Assembly: GCA_011009095.1 (NCBI GenBank)
Contig: VTPC01090616.1
Coordinates: 241,981 to 305,980 of the forward strand
From: Ignelater luminosus
Lineage: Eukaryota; Arthropoda; Insecta; Coleoptera; Elateridae
Length of the DNA stretch: 64,000 bases
Reading direction: 5' to 3'
Below, piece by piece: positions 35,601 through 47,194 of the stretch (positions are counted from its first letter, which is position 1; every line of letters begins with the position of its first letter). Made by a program: the position numbers and the translations under genes. The notes below the pieces were generated by a model, which saw only the letters and a list, made by a program, of their open reading frames with translations, searched no databases and was not told where the DNA came from.

Positions 35601-38600
35601 CTGCCTAAAAACTTATCTTACCTTTTTATAGTAAAATAAACCTAGCTCTATTTTTATTTATAACATTAGTTAATTATCTAATGCATTTAATTGAAAATGA
35701 ATGAGTTTAATATCTGTTTATTACGAAAAATTATTATTTCAAGCACATAGTACAATCTGATTGGCACGTCTGGACTACATAGCGCTTTTTACTCGAAAGC
35801 AACCAAAAAAAAATGCTCTTACATGTAAACATTTACATAAACAAAACTTAAAAACAGAAAATGGTTTTAGTTGAACTTTTTATTGAAAATATATTGAAAA
35901 AAAATCCATAAGTACTCTTAGAAGTTACAACTTATAACTTATAAATAACTGGCTAACGAATAAACATAAAGGAAATTAATAAAACTACTAAAATAAAAGG
36001 CATTTACGTAACGTAAATAAAAACGGAGAAAGCAGCATTATTTAATTCTAACAGTACATTGAATGCAATAATTAGAAAAATTAAAAAGGTAATTTTAGGT
36101 ACTTCAAAGATTCAAGATTTTTGAAAAACAATCAGCGCATAAAGTTCATCTCAACACTATTAATGAGCTAAGGAATCATAAAATGAATGATGATCTTTAT
36201 GCATTGATTGTTTGAGATCTTGAAGACTTTCATATTTGGCTCTTCCAATTTTTCTTGGTTGATTGTAGAGTTGAGCGGGCTCAAGATCATTAAATCTTGT
36301 CCATCATTGAGGAAGGGGTATCCACTCTTCACTATGTGAAGTTTATAGAAAATTTCTCCATGTTTGTACAGTAATCCTCTTATTTCATTTACTGTAGCAT
36401 CGCTAGATTTTTTTCCTGGACATATTGATTTATAATTATTGGGTAAATTTTTGTAATCCTTCAAGAAAAAGAAGTCCAAATAATTTATTACCTAGGGCTG
36501 TTTTTTACGTGCTTGATACATTCTGCTAATATAATTTGATGGAGTGTAAATTGGAGGCGTAAACAGTTGTTCCAATGTGGAATGGACGCTATCCACCTCC
36601 ATCATCGTATGCCCCTTTTCTAAAATTATTTGTTCTATTTTAATGTCAGTCACTTTAGTTAAATCAGCAAGAGCACTACTCAGTACTTTATTTTTGTTTT
36701 GATACTCACATCCATCTGATATTAAAACAATTTTTTTAAACTTTATATTACTTTTTACAAAATGTAAAATGCAAGAAGTGAATTCGTTTGCTGTTGCTGA
36801 TCTGTCTCCTTCATGCCACACATACAGATGCACATCCCGGTTATTATAAACGTACATGGTAAAGTTATTTAGCTGCAGTTTTTGCTTATAATATTGTTTA
36901 GAAACTAACAATTTGGGACACAGATAATGCTTTGTACATCCATAATTGCTACTAATACAGTATCAGATGCTAAATCAATTGCCTTTTTTTAGCTTCTCTT
37001 GCTTCAGTCTTTTTTAATCTGTGAAGATCATATTCACTTTGGTCAAGATTGCCTTTGTTATAAGCAACACAAAGATCACACTGATCTTTGTGCGGCTTAA
37101 ATATCGATACTTTCTTACTTGCCAAAATTCGTTGGAAGGTTCTTCTGTCTACCGATGTGTTGTTAGATTCTTGGCATCATACTTTATAAATTTGGTGCAT
37201 GTGAGTTTTGAATTTGAAAGAAGACTCAACATACATTCGCGAGCTTGACAATCTGCAGTAATGGCTGGGGACTTCCGAAATCAAATTTAACCAAGAATGA
37301 CTGAATCTGATTTTAATTTTGTCTGTCTGAACCACCTGATAGCTTTGCTTCTTTTTTAAACTGTTAGGTAATTCTTGTGTCTGATCGTCGTCATCGGAAG
37401 TTGAATTTTGTAAATTGTCTATTTTTAACCATCTTTTAACATAAATCTTCTGCACACATGTACTTTAGCACCATCAGCTTTTGGTAGAAAACAGTCATAT
37501 CCAAATTTTTTTATTGGAGAATTTTTATCGGTAGTAGCTCGTCATCTTTTAGGCTGTCTACGTTCAACCAGTCCATGAAGATAACTTTTTTTTTCTCTTC
37601 CCAGGTTGAAAGTCTCCAAAATTTATGAAAAACTTTTTTTTTATTCTTCATCGACTTGAGCACTTAAAAAGCTACGCGTGGAAGACGTAACCATTTCTTC
37701 ATGAGAGCACAGCTTTGCTTTAAGTATTCTCTCTTTCCTTATACACATATTTAGTTGGATTTTTATTGAATTTATTGGTGATGTGCTTTAAGCCAAAGTA
37801 TTTCTTTCCATGTATCTGCAATTCTTTGTTTTTTTATTCGTTTGTCGTGCTCTTTCTTGTTTTTCTTCCCTTTTAAATTCTCTTCTGATTCTTCCTCAGA
37901 TGAATTTCTACTACTATTGCCATTTTCTTCCGATTTTTTCCCACTCCAAATTGGTATCAGGTTGAGTTACGTCATATTCATGCAATCTTGTAGCACCGTC
38001 ATTGTTGCTAACAGGTAAAAGTGAGTTCATATTTTCGTGTGCAATTACACTTTGTATTTCATTCACGTACAACCCTGTATTTTCATTATTATCAGAAGTA
38101 GATGATCGAAACTCATTAAACTCGACGACTAGGTCTGTATTTTCTATTACTGCGCTACAACCATCTCTAATTGTAAGCACTTCGATTGAGGTTAGGATTT
38201 CATTTGTTGAATGAAAATCATCATATGGCAAGATAAAGATATCTTCACAATTGGCATTAATGCTGCTATTAGTTAATTCATTAGCATTGTTAATGTTATC
38301 AGCCGTACCCAATGCTAATTGTAAAATTTTGAGCATTCATAAATTCTCCATTGTTTTATTCCAATATCAATTTCTAGGATCCTGATTGTTAAAAAATAAT
38401 AATGTAAAAATAAAACCAACACTTACCCATTACTAAACTCCAATAATATAAATAACAATACACAATATCACTTTATTTAACATTAAATGGAGGAAAAACA
38501 TACAAGGTTAAGCGCGACATGTGCACTGCTTTTCACCTCCAATACAATTACAAATTGTGCTATATGAGCAAATGCCATTTTCACCACACATAGCGCATTT

Positions 38601-41600
38601 TAATTGAACTACTTTTAAAAGAAGTACATAACTCATTTTGAAAAAAATGTGCACATAGCGCATTTTACATGCCCAACGATGATATGTAATTTGTCTAATC
38701 GTATACTGTTCAGTTTGATTAGTTGTTTCATTATAGGCCACTAAATCACTTTTTTTAACTAAGCGATTAATAATCTTTTTAATTTCTGTTCTATAATTTT
38801 ATTGTTGTCATCTTTCTTCTTATCCTTCCTGTTACAAAATGTGCCAAAACGCAAGTATTCTTTTAACAAAGAAATGTAAGACGTTTTTAAAGATTTAAAC
38901 CTACAAATGGCATGATACCCAAAAACAGGATAAGGTGCATTGAATAAATCGTGTCGTAGTTGAACCAATGAATGCTTTTGGCCAACTTCGTCATCAGGTT
39001 TTTTGATAGCCATTCCAACACCCTTGACTAGCCTGGTGGAATGCCTTCACGTGAGGTACTTAGTAGCTTCCTGGTTCGTATGGAGAAAGATTTATTTGTA
39101 ACAAGCTTGTGCAGTTTATCACTGATGTTTTGAGTCATGTGATTTGCACATTCAATTTTTAGTACTTTCTTTAATTCGGGCATATACACAGATACAATAC
39201 AGCAAGCAGTAATATTTATATCCAGTGTGTCCACATTTCAATACTCACTATTGGGATCTCGGAAGTTGTAAGAGATACGAAGTTGGTTAAATTAGAAGAG
39301 ATTTGGTTATTTTGGAGATCAATTTACTTACGCTTTTGTTTTTCCAAAAACGTTTATGGCTTACTAGATATTTGCTAAAAACGAAATTATCTTCTTTTTT
39401 TTTTTTAAATAAAAAGCATTCCCCACGTAGTGTGCCATGACTGTAAACATGAAAATCATTGATTTTATCAGATAAATTACATTTTACCTTTTAAGATACT
39501 TTACTGAGCATTCACAGATAGCATCAAATAAGCAGTTAATGCCTTGTAAAACACCTTAAAAGTATATTTATTTTGTTTTAGCGAGTTTTGCATAACAAAT
39601 GAATTTATTTAATAAAAATCCACTACTTTGTATGTTAGATGCCATGGCACACTATGATGAAAAATGATTTTCACTTCATAACTTGGTAAAACAAATGAAT
39701 AGCTATGTCAAACCATGTATCACTAAAAAGCATTTAAGGCGTGCAGTTCAGTAATATGGAAATCAAGTAGGCGTTCCATTCGAAAAAATTTGGATTTACG
39801 TTTCACCGCCGAAGTAAAACAAAAAACAATTGCAAAAATAATTTTTTTGTGCTTCAGAGTAAATTCTCTAAAATACCCTTTTTCCTGTTCTTTTCTATTT
39901 TTGCTTGTTTCTGAAATATTAAGATAATTTCGTTTTTAGCAAATATCTAGTGAGCCGTAAACTTTTTTGAAAAACAAAAGCATAAGTAAATTGATCTCCA
40001 AAATAGCCAAATTTCTTCTAATTTAACCGACTTTGTATCTCTTACAGTTTCCAAGATACCAATAGTGAGCATCGAAATGTGGACACACTGTATACGTTAT
40101 GTTGCGTATTGTGCAATATTTGTGTGCAAATAGGTTAGTGAATTTACCAATGAAATATTTATAAACAACTCCATGTAGTTCGATGCTCTTGTTAAAGCCC
40201 TCCACTATCCATTGAAATTTAAGGTGCATTTGTGTTGCTAGGCTTGTTCATTTCTTTGTCTATAAAAATTGCACATTGAACAAACTTTATTTCGAACACC
40301 CAGAAATAGAATTTTCTGTGTTGCAATTCCAGTTATGATTGACTTGGGATTAAACAAAGCTAACAATAGTAATATTTAAAATCATAACATATCATAATAC
40401 TAACAACTACTGATGAAGTGTTGTATCCATGGCCATAAGATTGTTTTGACCAACCACCATCAACAATAACTGATGTATGGTATTTTTTTTTCCATCCACA
40501 ACAGTGAAGTTTCCTTTATCTATGGCATGTTGCTTCTCTTCTTCCTCTACTTTTTGCATTGTTTCACACAAATATTTGTGCCACACCTAAAAATCTTCTA
40601 TTATGAAACTTTAAGGTACAATATGCGGCATCGTGTACAGTTTTATTTGGGTTGTTTCTTTGGTAAAAGTCTTTGGGTTCATAAATGGAACATACAAAAG
40701 AGCAAGGAGTTCCTCACACTGCCTCTGACCAATACCTGTACTCAAACAGCCCCATACTACACTTTTATTTACATCTTTTTGTTTTGAAAGATGGTCGCTA
40801 CTTAATACAACAGTTTTATCACAGTTATCATAATGAAGATATAATGAAGAATGTCAACCAACAGTTTCCTTTTTTACAAAATTCATCTTTCCCACAGTAC
40901 AGTACTGGGATGTTTTACAATATGTTCAACTGTGTTAAAACATCCCAGATCTACTACTCTTCTTCCTTTTATAACATCACTCAAAGAAGTGGTGTTTTCT
41001 TGTTGTTCTACAGTTAGTGGTGGAAGAGATGTTTCTTCATACAGGTCACTTTTACTAAAATCATGTGAAATGTTTTGGACACTGAAAATAATAAGACAGT
41101 TGTTAAAGGTAAATTAACAGGTATACATCATGAGAACGTTTTAACTTAGGCTAATCATAATAAGGCAGAATTTCACCCACATACGCTTAATTGTTTGGAT
41201 TATTCCAATATATAACTATGATAAATGATATGCAAAAGTGAATATATATTTACTAAGTCTCATTTACTGCTTTTTCCATAGGATTTTTAGAACCACATAA
41301 TTTGACCATTTCTACATCTCTTAAGCACATAGATAAGTATACATTAATTAATTATATTAATTTGAAAACAAAGATAATTACAAAACCTAACAATATTTCA
41401 TCTTTTGATTGATTACTATCAAGTTTTAAAGAAATTTCATTGTTTTTAGGTGCAGTAATCATTTTCTCATCACTAGAATGTAAATGGATTACAATTTTTT
41501 TTAAATTAAACTAACAAATGTTCTTTACCTTACAAGAACAGGGTGGTAGTATTTGTATTAGTTTTTTTGATCATCTGGTACAATTGATTTTTATTTAGCC

Positions 41601-43876
41601 TGAAATAAATAATTTTAGAAAAGTTTGGTTCTCCTTACTTATACAGGGTGTCCCGTAAATTCCATTAAAGCTTCAGGTAAACATCTTCTATGAGTGCTTA
41701 TTCCAAATCTGCAAAAAGAAAATTTCTCCTCAGCTTAGTTTTCTTGTACAAGGGGTGAGAAATTAACATCTTTAACACTAAATAAACAGAAACCAAAGAA
41801 TCGAATCCAAATGAAGCTCTTACCAATTCAACAAATGAATCTGCTGAAACAACAATTACCCTTGATAAAGCACAGTACTGTTTAGATTTCTCTTTTTGGA
41901 GATGCCATTAAAAATTGAATTCTTACCAAAAAAATAGATATAACAAACATGCAAGTCTTGGGTGTACTGATAAATCCGATGAAATTAGTTGCCAGCAATT
42001 CTTTCAAGTTTTGACAACTTTATGGTCCATTATTACTGGAATAAAATTAATAAATTCTTGATTTCTTGTGATACTTTGGTTCCTGTATTTGAATAATTTT
42101 ATTCATTAATTAATTAAATAAAATAAAAGTTAAGCCCAAAAGAGGGACAAATTCTCTCACCTACATACACACCTAGATATGCCTTGACTGACTTAACATT
42201 TCTTGTATCTACCGATAGACAACTTTTATCACAAAAAGAAAAATAAATTTGCTTTCACGCAATATTTTGAATATCTATAATAGTCTTTTAAAAATTCTTT
42301 GTAGATACATTTGAGCGGGATCGAGGATCATGGCGTGATGCTAGTGATAGGCCTAATTTTAGAGAACCTGATAGAGACCGAGGTTTTCACAGAGATGCTG
42401 ATAGAGGAAGTGGTTTCAGAGATGGATATGGTGATAGAAATCGTTATAATGATAGAGAGGGTGATAAAAGAGGTTTTGGCCCAAGGAGGAATGATGATAG
42501 AGAATTTACTCGAGGGGGTGGTAGAGATGATGCAGGATCGGATAGAGGTTAGTAAAGTTCTTTAAGAAAAAATAAACAAACGTTTGAGCAAATCTTTGAA
42601 TTTCTAGCGGAACCTCGGACTAGACCGAAACTTGTCTTAGCGCCTAGAACAAAACCAGTTGAACTTGTCACTGTAGCCAATTCTTCTGAAAAGGATGCCC
42701 CACCAGAAATAATACCAACTTCAGTGCCTGCTTCTAGTTCTATTTTTGGTAATGCTAAACCTGTAGATACAAGTATTCGTGAAAGACAAATAGAAGATAG
42801 ACTAGCAAAAGAACATGAAAAGCCTTCAAACGATTCTGGACGAGAAAGTCGTCGTGATAATGATCGTAAAGATTGGGGAAAAAGAGAGGTTTGATTAACT
42901 ATTTCTCTACTATATTGCAATTGTTTATTAATTATTAAAATTTAACAGGATGATGATTCAAGATGGCAGAATAAGAGACGAGATTCGCCAAGGAGGTACT
43001 CTCCTCGAAGGAGTTCTCCTAGTTATAAAAGTGATTATACACCAAATCGAAGAAGAGATTCATATGATCGTAAAAGAGACTCCTCTGATGACAAGAGAGG
43101 CTCGCCAAGTAGAAGCCTCTCTCCAGATTACAGAAAAGAGTCACCAGACCGCAGAAGAGCGTCTTTAGATCGGACATCTCCAGACCGTGGCAGACGATCT
43201 CCAGATAGAAAACACTCGCCAGATGGCAGAAGAGGATCTTCAGATCATGATCGTCGATGGCCATCGCCAAATCATAGAAGATCACCATATCGTAGGAAGG
43301 ATTCGCTAGAGAGAAAGATTTCTCCAGATCGTAGAGGATCGCCAGATCGAAGGGGAGACTCTCTGAACCGAAGAAGGTCTCCAACTGAACGTAGGAGAGG
43401 ATCGCCTGACAGACGTAGAGGATCACCTGAACGTAAGAGAGGCTCGCCAGATTGTAAGAGAGGTTCTCCAGAACGTAAAAGAGGTTCACCAGATAAATGG
43501 AAAAGGTCACCAGATCGTCAACAATTAAATCGTGGCTCGTTCCAAAAACGAAGTGGTAGTGTTAAATGTTCACTGTAAAAGTTGTTTTAATCTAATGCTA
43601 GAAATTTACTATTTTTAGATGACAAAGATAAGCGAGGACCACCTAAAAATGAGCGTTCAGCTCAGAAGAATGACAAAGACAAACACAAACGAGATGAAAA
43701 ATTAGCCAGGTAAATATAAAAGAGTGTACTAAAAAATTTACCTTTAATAGCAAATGAAATTTATTTGCAGAGATAATCATGACAGAGAAATGCCTAAATT
43801 AAAGGAACCGGAACCTCCAAATTTTGCTGCATCAAATAAATTTGCTTTTCTACCAGCTGAGAGTGATTCAGAATAA
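29680..43876 (+). CDS. eIF4B: Eukaryotic translation initiation factor 4B
   Basis: Ten coding exons (29680-29692, 30053-30187, 31017-31195, 31250-31372, 31443-31641, 42305-42547, 42608-42888, 42949-43555, 43619-43709, 43771-43876) join in frame to 658 residues. eIF4B boosts the eIF4A helicase and mRNA loading on 40S. The N-terminus KKGKKTKGKTIALTDFL with NLNWADEVED is characteristic. The RRM at about 85-160 shows YLSNLPYD (RNP2) and KGFGYVEF (RNP1). An Asp/Arg/Tyr/Gly-rich region follows at about 217-297, then the conserved SSSIFGNAKPVDTSIRERQ. Residues about 392-594 form a striking Arg-Gly-Ser-Pro-Asp/Glu-Arg repeat tract, unlike vertebrate eIF4B. Intron 5 is 10.7 kb and packed with transposons. 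Confidence 0.94.
33060..33120. mobile_element. 61-bp CAGTGGCGTA micro-element
   Basis: Starts CAGTGGCGTAGGTATGG and ends TTACGCCACTG, the same ten terminal bases as the hAT-like element at 27425-28598, with only about 40 bp between. Either an extreme deletion derivative or a tiny MITE. Confidence 0.6.
33736..33900. repeat. Two-copy direct repeat with TGACGTCA sites
   Basis: A ~97-bp unit (TGCTTTTGTTGGTTTGTTTG, GGGACATGTTATCATAACAA, then GATGACGTCACACTTTCT) occurs twice in tandem. Each copy carries the palindrome TGACGTCA, the CREB/ATF consensus. Function unknown, within the eIF4B intron. Confidence 0.8.
34262..34983. mobile_element. TA-flanked MITE with ~95-bp TIRs
   Basis: The left arm CAGGGTGTTACAAATTCGAG with GTAGTTGTATGGGGATCTC is inverted at the right end (34890-34983). 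TA is on both sides. About 722 bp. An internal open frame has no recognised motif. A Tc1/mariner-type non-autonomous element; its sub-terminal GTAAGAGATACGAA is shared with the MITE at 39223. Confidence 0.82.
36168..38336 (-). mobile_element. Fossil of an unnamed transposase-like family
   Basis: Minus-strand pieces (38336-37914, 37455-37177, 36911-36492, 36479-36168) resemble a large family of uncharacterised insect proteins with a nuclease-like core. I recognise VWHEGDRSATANEF, the acidic VLISDGCEYQNKN and EKGHTMMEVDSVHS, followed by a YTPSNY-type tail and SDFFFLKDYKNL-like end. The upstream piece shows the family's PSHYCR motif. The copy is broken in several places. I know of no accepted name for the family and do not assign a superfamily. 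Confidence 0.55.
38510..41090 (-). mobile_element. Mutator-like transposase fossil, split by a MITE
   Basis: Read on the minus strand from about 41050 down: GRRVVDLGCFNT, then near 40465-40405 VDGGWSKQSYGHGYNT, LFLGVRNKVCSMCNF near 40300, a helix-rich part (40229-40023), IECANHMTQNISDKL near 39150, and FGYHAICRF near 38900. This order matches Mutator-like transposases common in insects. The frame is closed repeatedly, so it is long dead. The element at 39223-40090 sits inside it, separating MPELKKVLKIECANH from the preceding segment, and so is younger. Confidence 0.65.
39223..40090. mobile_element. Long-TIR MITE inserted in the Mutator fossil
   Basis: The left arm begins CAGTGTGTCCACATTTCAAT, and the right arm ends with the inverse (ATCGAAATGTGGACACACTG). 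The arms are similar for roughly 180 bp. The right flank is TATA; the left flank TATATC is ambiguous for a TA duplication. It is 868 bp with no transposase. A truncated relative opens the window (1-245). Confidence 0.82.
41644..42095. mobile_element. Partial MITE, CAGGGTGTCCCG family
   Basis: Starts TA-CAGGGTGTCCCGTAAATTCC and follows, in reverse orientation, the element at 62889-63490 for about 430 bp. The far terminal repeat is missing. Lies just upstream of the eIF4B exon at 42305. Confidence 0.75.
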
Positions 43877-44714
43877 TTCTTTTGTCTTTCGTAAATTTAC
43901 CATCATCATTGTTTATATTCTTATTGTTGGCTGGCTTTTATCAGCTCGACGAAACTTGTGTAAAATGAAGTATTTTTTATTGCGTATATTGTGCCAACTT
44001 AAGAGACTTCTCTTATGTTACAACAAAAGCGATTGTTACATTATATTATTATTATTACAATTATTATGATTGCATTCGATACACTGGCCCAGTATAACTT
44101 TTTGCTTAAGTTGTCTGGACACCTACTGTGATCGGAAAGTTATACTGGGCTGGAGATTTCAAAATCTTATCACTTGTAAATTGCTTTGTTTTGTAGTTAA
44201 TATAATATTTTTTGTGTGTATGGTTTGTTTGGCATCTGTATATTTATAAATAAAAATGGGTATAAATCGGGATATTGTTGTTTTTATTTATTATTTATCA
44301 ACTGGTACCTGAATTTTGTTCTTTAAATCAAATTGTCAAGAAATAAAATAATTTTTATTGAAACAGTGAAACTGCCAAGGGGAACAGTACATTATGTTTC
44401 TCTGAAAACAAAATATGACCAAACTGTGTCTAGCATAAGTGATCTGGGACACCTGCAAGATGTTTTTTGGTCCTTCCTAATGCTTATACTAGGAATGTTT
44501 ATTCCTTTTATATGTTCTTGGCTGAAAATCATTTATAAATCTGGTTACTTGAGAGTTAGTGTTAGGGCATAATAATTGATTAATGGAAAGTTCGATTATC
44601 ATTCAAATGCGTTCACAGTTTTTTTTGCATAAGGGTTGGCCATGGAGATTCACCCAGTTTAGCAGGGTGAACATTAGTTTTCCAGTTTAAACTTCTTGCA
44701 TGTATGGTTCAGCT
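43877..44714. other. eIF4B 3' UTR and intergenic DNA
   Basis: An imperfect inverted pair flanks 44085-44150: CACTGGCCCAGTATAACTTT and AAAGTTATACTGGGCTGG, a possible stem in or near the 3' UTR. AATAAA occurs near 44250. No further gene. Confidence 0.45.
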
Positions 44715-44889
44715 AGGGTTGCCAGATCTCCTATATTTAAAATTAAATCTCCTATGTTTTTCTGTTTTCTATTATAATTTATAATAATTAACAAAAAAAT
44801 AGAGAAAAAAACCAACTTATTTCATATTTCAGACTTAAATTTTCGTTTATGTCTATGTTGCCTAACCAACATTTGATTGTTTGATATTA

Positions 44890-46151
44890 CCAGGTGTATA
44901 CCTATGAAATGAGACTTTCAGTTATTAGACCACAGATGTCGCTAGGAGTATTTTAAAACTGTCCCAAATGTCTTATTTTTTTCGTCTGTCATCTGTCAAC
45001 AATATTCAATTCATTGTTTGTGATGTTTCATACAACAACGCATTTTTTTCGCTCTTAAAAATGTCGAATTTCGTGCTTTCAAACTACGATTTGCGGACAT
45101 CGTTGATTTTCTGTTATCAATTGAAGAAAAACGCTTCTCAAGCTCATCAAATGCTTATAGAAGCTTACGGTGGACATGCTCTAAGCAGAGCACAGTGCTT
45201 CAGGTGGTTTCAAAAATTCCGAAGTGGTGATTTTAGCGTGGAAAACGAGGAACGTGGCCGGCCACCGAAAAAGTTTGAGGACACCAAATTGCAAGCATTG
45301 TTGAATGAAGATGATGGTCAAACGCAAGAAATGATGGCAGAGCAGTTGGGAGTGACCCAAAAAACCATTTGCAAACGTTTGAAAGACATGGGCATGATTT
45401 TAAAGGTCGGAAGATGGGTGCCGCATGAACTGACTGAAAGACAGCAAGAGAACCGAAAAACCACTTGTGAAATGCTGCTCTCCCGGTTCAAAAGGAAGTC
45501 TTTTTTTGCATCGAATCGTTACGGGTGATGAAAAATGGGTGTATTTCGTATGGTCCGCCCGGCCACAAGCCAAAATCAACGGCCAAACCAAATCGCTTCG
45601 GCCGCAAGGCAATGCTGTGTGTTTTCTGGGATCAGCATGGTATGATTTGGTACGAGCTATTAAAACCAGGTGAAACAGTTGACGGTGCACGCTACCAACG
45701 ACAATTGGCCGATTTGAACAGCGCTATACACCGAAAACGCCCAGAATATGCCGATCGGCGTCACAAAGTAATTTTTCTTGATGACAATGCACCACCACAT
45801 CGAACAAGAGCGACCCGGGAATTGGTGGAGACGTACGATTGGGAACCGCTGGTGCATGCGGCTTACTCACCAGACTTGGCGCCTTCCGATTATCATTTGT
45901 TTGCATCGATGGGCCACGCACTTTCCGAGCAGCGCTTCAATTCTCACGAAGAAGCCAAAAAATGGCTCGATGATTGGTTTGCGGCCAAAGACGGCCAATT
46001 TTTTTGGCGCGACATTCACAAATTGCCTGAGAGATGGGTAAAATGTGTCGCTAGCGATGGCTATTATTTTGAAGATTAAATTTGTAACCATTTTTTGTTA
46101 ATAAACGTTTAAAATTGAAAAAAGAAGTCTCATTTCATAGGTATACACCTA
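44890..46151 (+). mobile_element. Mariner element (Mos1-related)
   Basis: The left end CCAGGTGTATACCTATGAAA follows TA; the right end is CATAGGTATACACCT. About 1.26 kb with one transposase gene, the standard mariner plan. The terminal repeats are about 28 bp and close to perfect, apart from the last two bases at the right end. Nested in the MITE at 44716-46353. Confidence 0.9.
45061..46079 (+). pseudogene. Mariner transposase, frame-disrupted
   Basis: Starts MSNFVLSNYDLRTSLIFCYQ and closely follows the Mos1-type transposase. Present are the HTH DNA-binding half (GRPPKKFEDTKLQALL), WVPHELTERQ, the first catalytic Asp in IVTGDEKW, the second in VIFLDDNAPPH, and the third in YSPDLAPSDYHLF, giving D,D34D spacing. 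It ends ASDGYYFED at 46079. Two frame changes interrupt it, one in the T run at about 45498-45505 and one near 45550, where a few residues after WVYF are also lost. All three catalytic Asp codons remain. Not functional as it stands. Confidence 0.88.
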
Positions 46152-46355
46152 TGCAAAAGGACTTTTATTTACTTAAGTAGGTTTAAATAAGTGTTTGTTT
46201 ATGTTTTTTATTGTGGAAATAAAGTCATGTTTGTTATTTCTTACAATAATGTTTAAACTATCTTGCGTTAATACAACAAGTTAGAAAGTTTTCACGTAAT
46301 CTATATTTCCTCATCTTATCTTCTATTATTTGCTTTTTACAATCTGGCAACCCTA

Positions 46356-47194
46356 GGTTAGGCTTTTTAAACGATTTTAGGTTATGTTGCATGACAAAAC
46401 ACTACAAACGCAGTTCCATCAGTTTTATATATAAAAAAAAATGTGAATGCATTATACGTCAAGTTAATTGCTAATGTTTATAATTGTCAACTTTTGACAC
46501 GACACCAAGTTGTAAAGTACCAACTTTACAGGTGCAAAGATTGTTTTTATTTCAATTTGCAAATATTTGAGATACATAACGTTACATAGAGAAATTCATT
46601 AATACATGAACCCCTGATCAAATCTAGCTGAAGAATACTATTCTGTTTAACCAGGGGAAGATAAAAAGACGCGTTCTACAATAGTAAAGTATTTGCGACA
46701 ACACGTGGCATTTGATCTAATGTTATTTCTTATATTTTAGAAAGTATATTTGTATGATAATTTTGTAACTGTGTAAATGTATTGATTTTAGTATCTTCAT
46801 ATACGTTTATGTTATTTTTCTGTAAAGTTATGCATGTGACGAAATTAAAATGTTTTTGCAATTTGCACGAGAAAATAACGTCACCATAGTATACTATGAC
46901 GTCACGACCAACGTTACGTGTTTCGCAAATCAAACGAACAAAACTATAGTACAGATTGCTCATAAGATCTGCATTTTTCATATGAATAATAATCTGTATA
47001 CGTTCGACACTTTATAAGTGTTGACCGTGTTGACGTCGTTGGTTGACGTTGACGTCTTGTTTTGTTCTCGCAAGATGTCAGACTGATAGAAGTTTCCGGC
47101 CACGTTTTGTTATTAAAAATGATTGATAATCGGTGAAGCAGGTTAGTGTAGTGGCTAATTATTTAAATAAGAACCCGAGATATTATCGCCCGAC
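46356..47194. promoter_or_regulatory. TMED7-like upstream region
   Basis: Gene-free. The part nearest the gene (46860-47110) is GC-richer and carries CATAGTATACTATG, TGACGTCACGACC and repeated GTTGACGTC phrases. These may be promoter sites, including CRE-like TGACGTCA. Transcription start not determined. Confidence 0.4.

Larger units (their letters stand above)
31642..42304. other. 10.7-kb eIF4B intron, a transposon graveyard
   Basis: Holds no host exon I recognise. Contents in order: a 61-bp hAT-like micro-element (33060-33120), a tandem CRE-bearing repeat (33736-33900), a TA-flanked MITE (34262-34983), a minus-strand transposase-like fossil (36168-38336), a Mutator-like transposase fossil split by a long-TIR MITE (38510-41090), and a partial MITE (41644-42095). 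The donor at 31642 and the acceptor before 42305 give a clean Asn codon across the gap. Confidence 0.75.
44716..46353. mobile_element. MITE with GGGTTGCCAG ends, carrying a nested mariner
   Basis: Same element as 21963-22370, with identical ends and TA on both sides (44714-44715 and 46354-46355). It is enlarged from about 0.4 to 1.6 kb by the mariner at 44890-46151. The flanking halves (…TTGATATTA and AAAAGGACTTTTATTTAC…) are contiguous in the other copy. Confidence 0.9.

Noticed and set aside
40473-41117. Plus-strand frames with hydrophobic stretches
   Set aside because: The minus strand here reads as Mutator-like transposase remains; the plus frames are incidental.
44333-44572. Plus-strand frame of 79 residues after eIF4B
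   Set aside because: No family resemblance, and it lies in AT-rich DNA after the eIF4B poly(A) signal.
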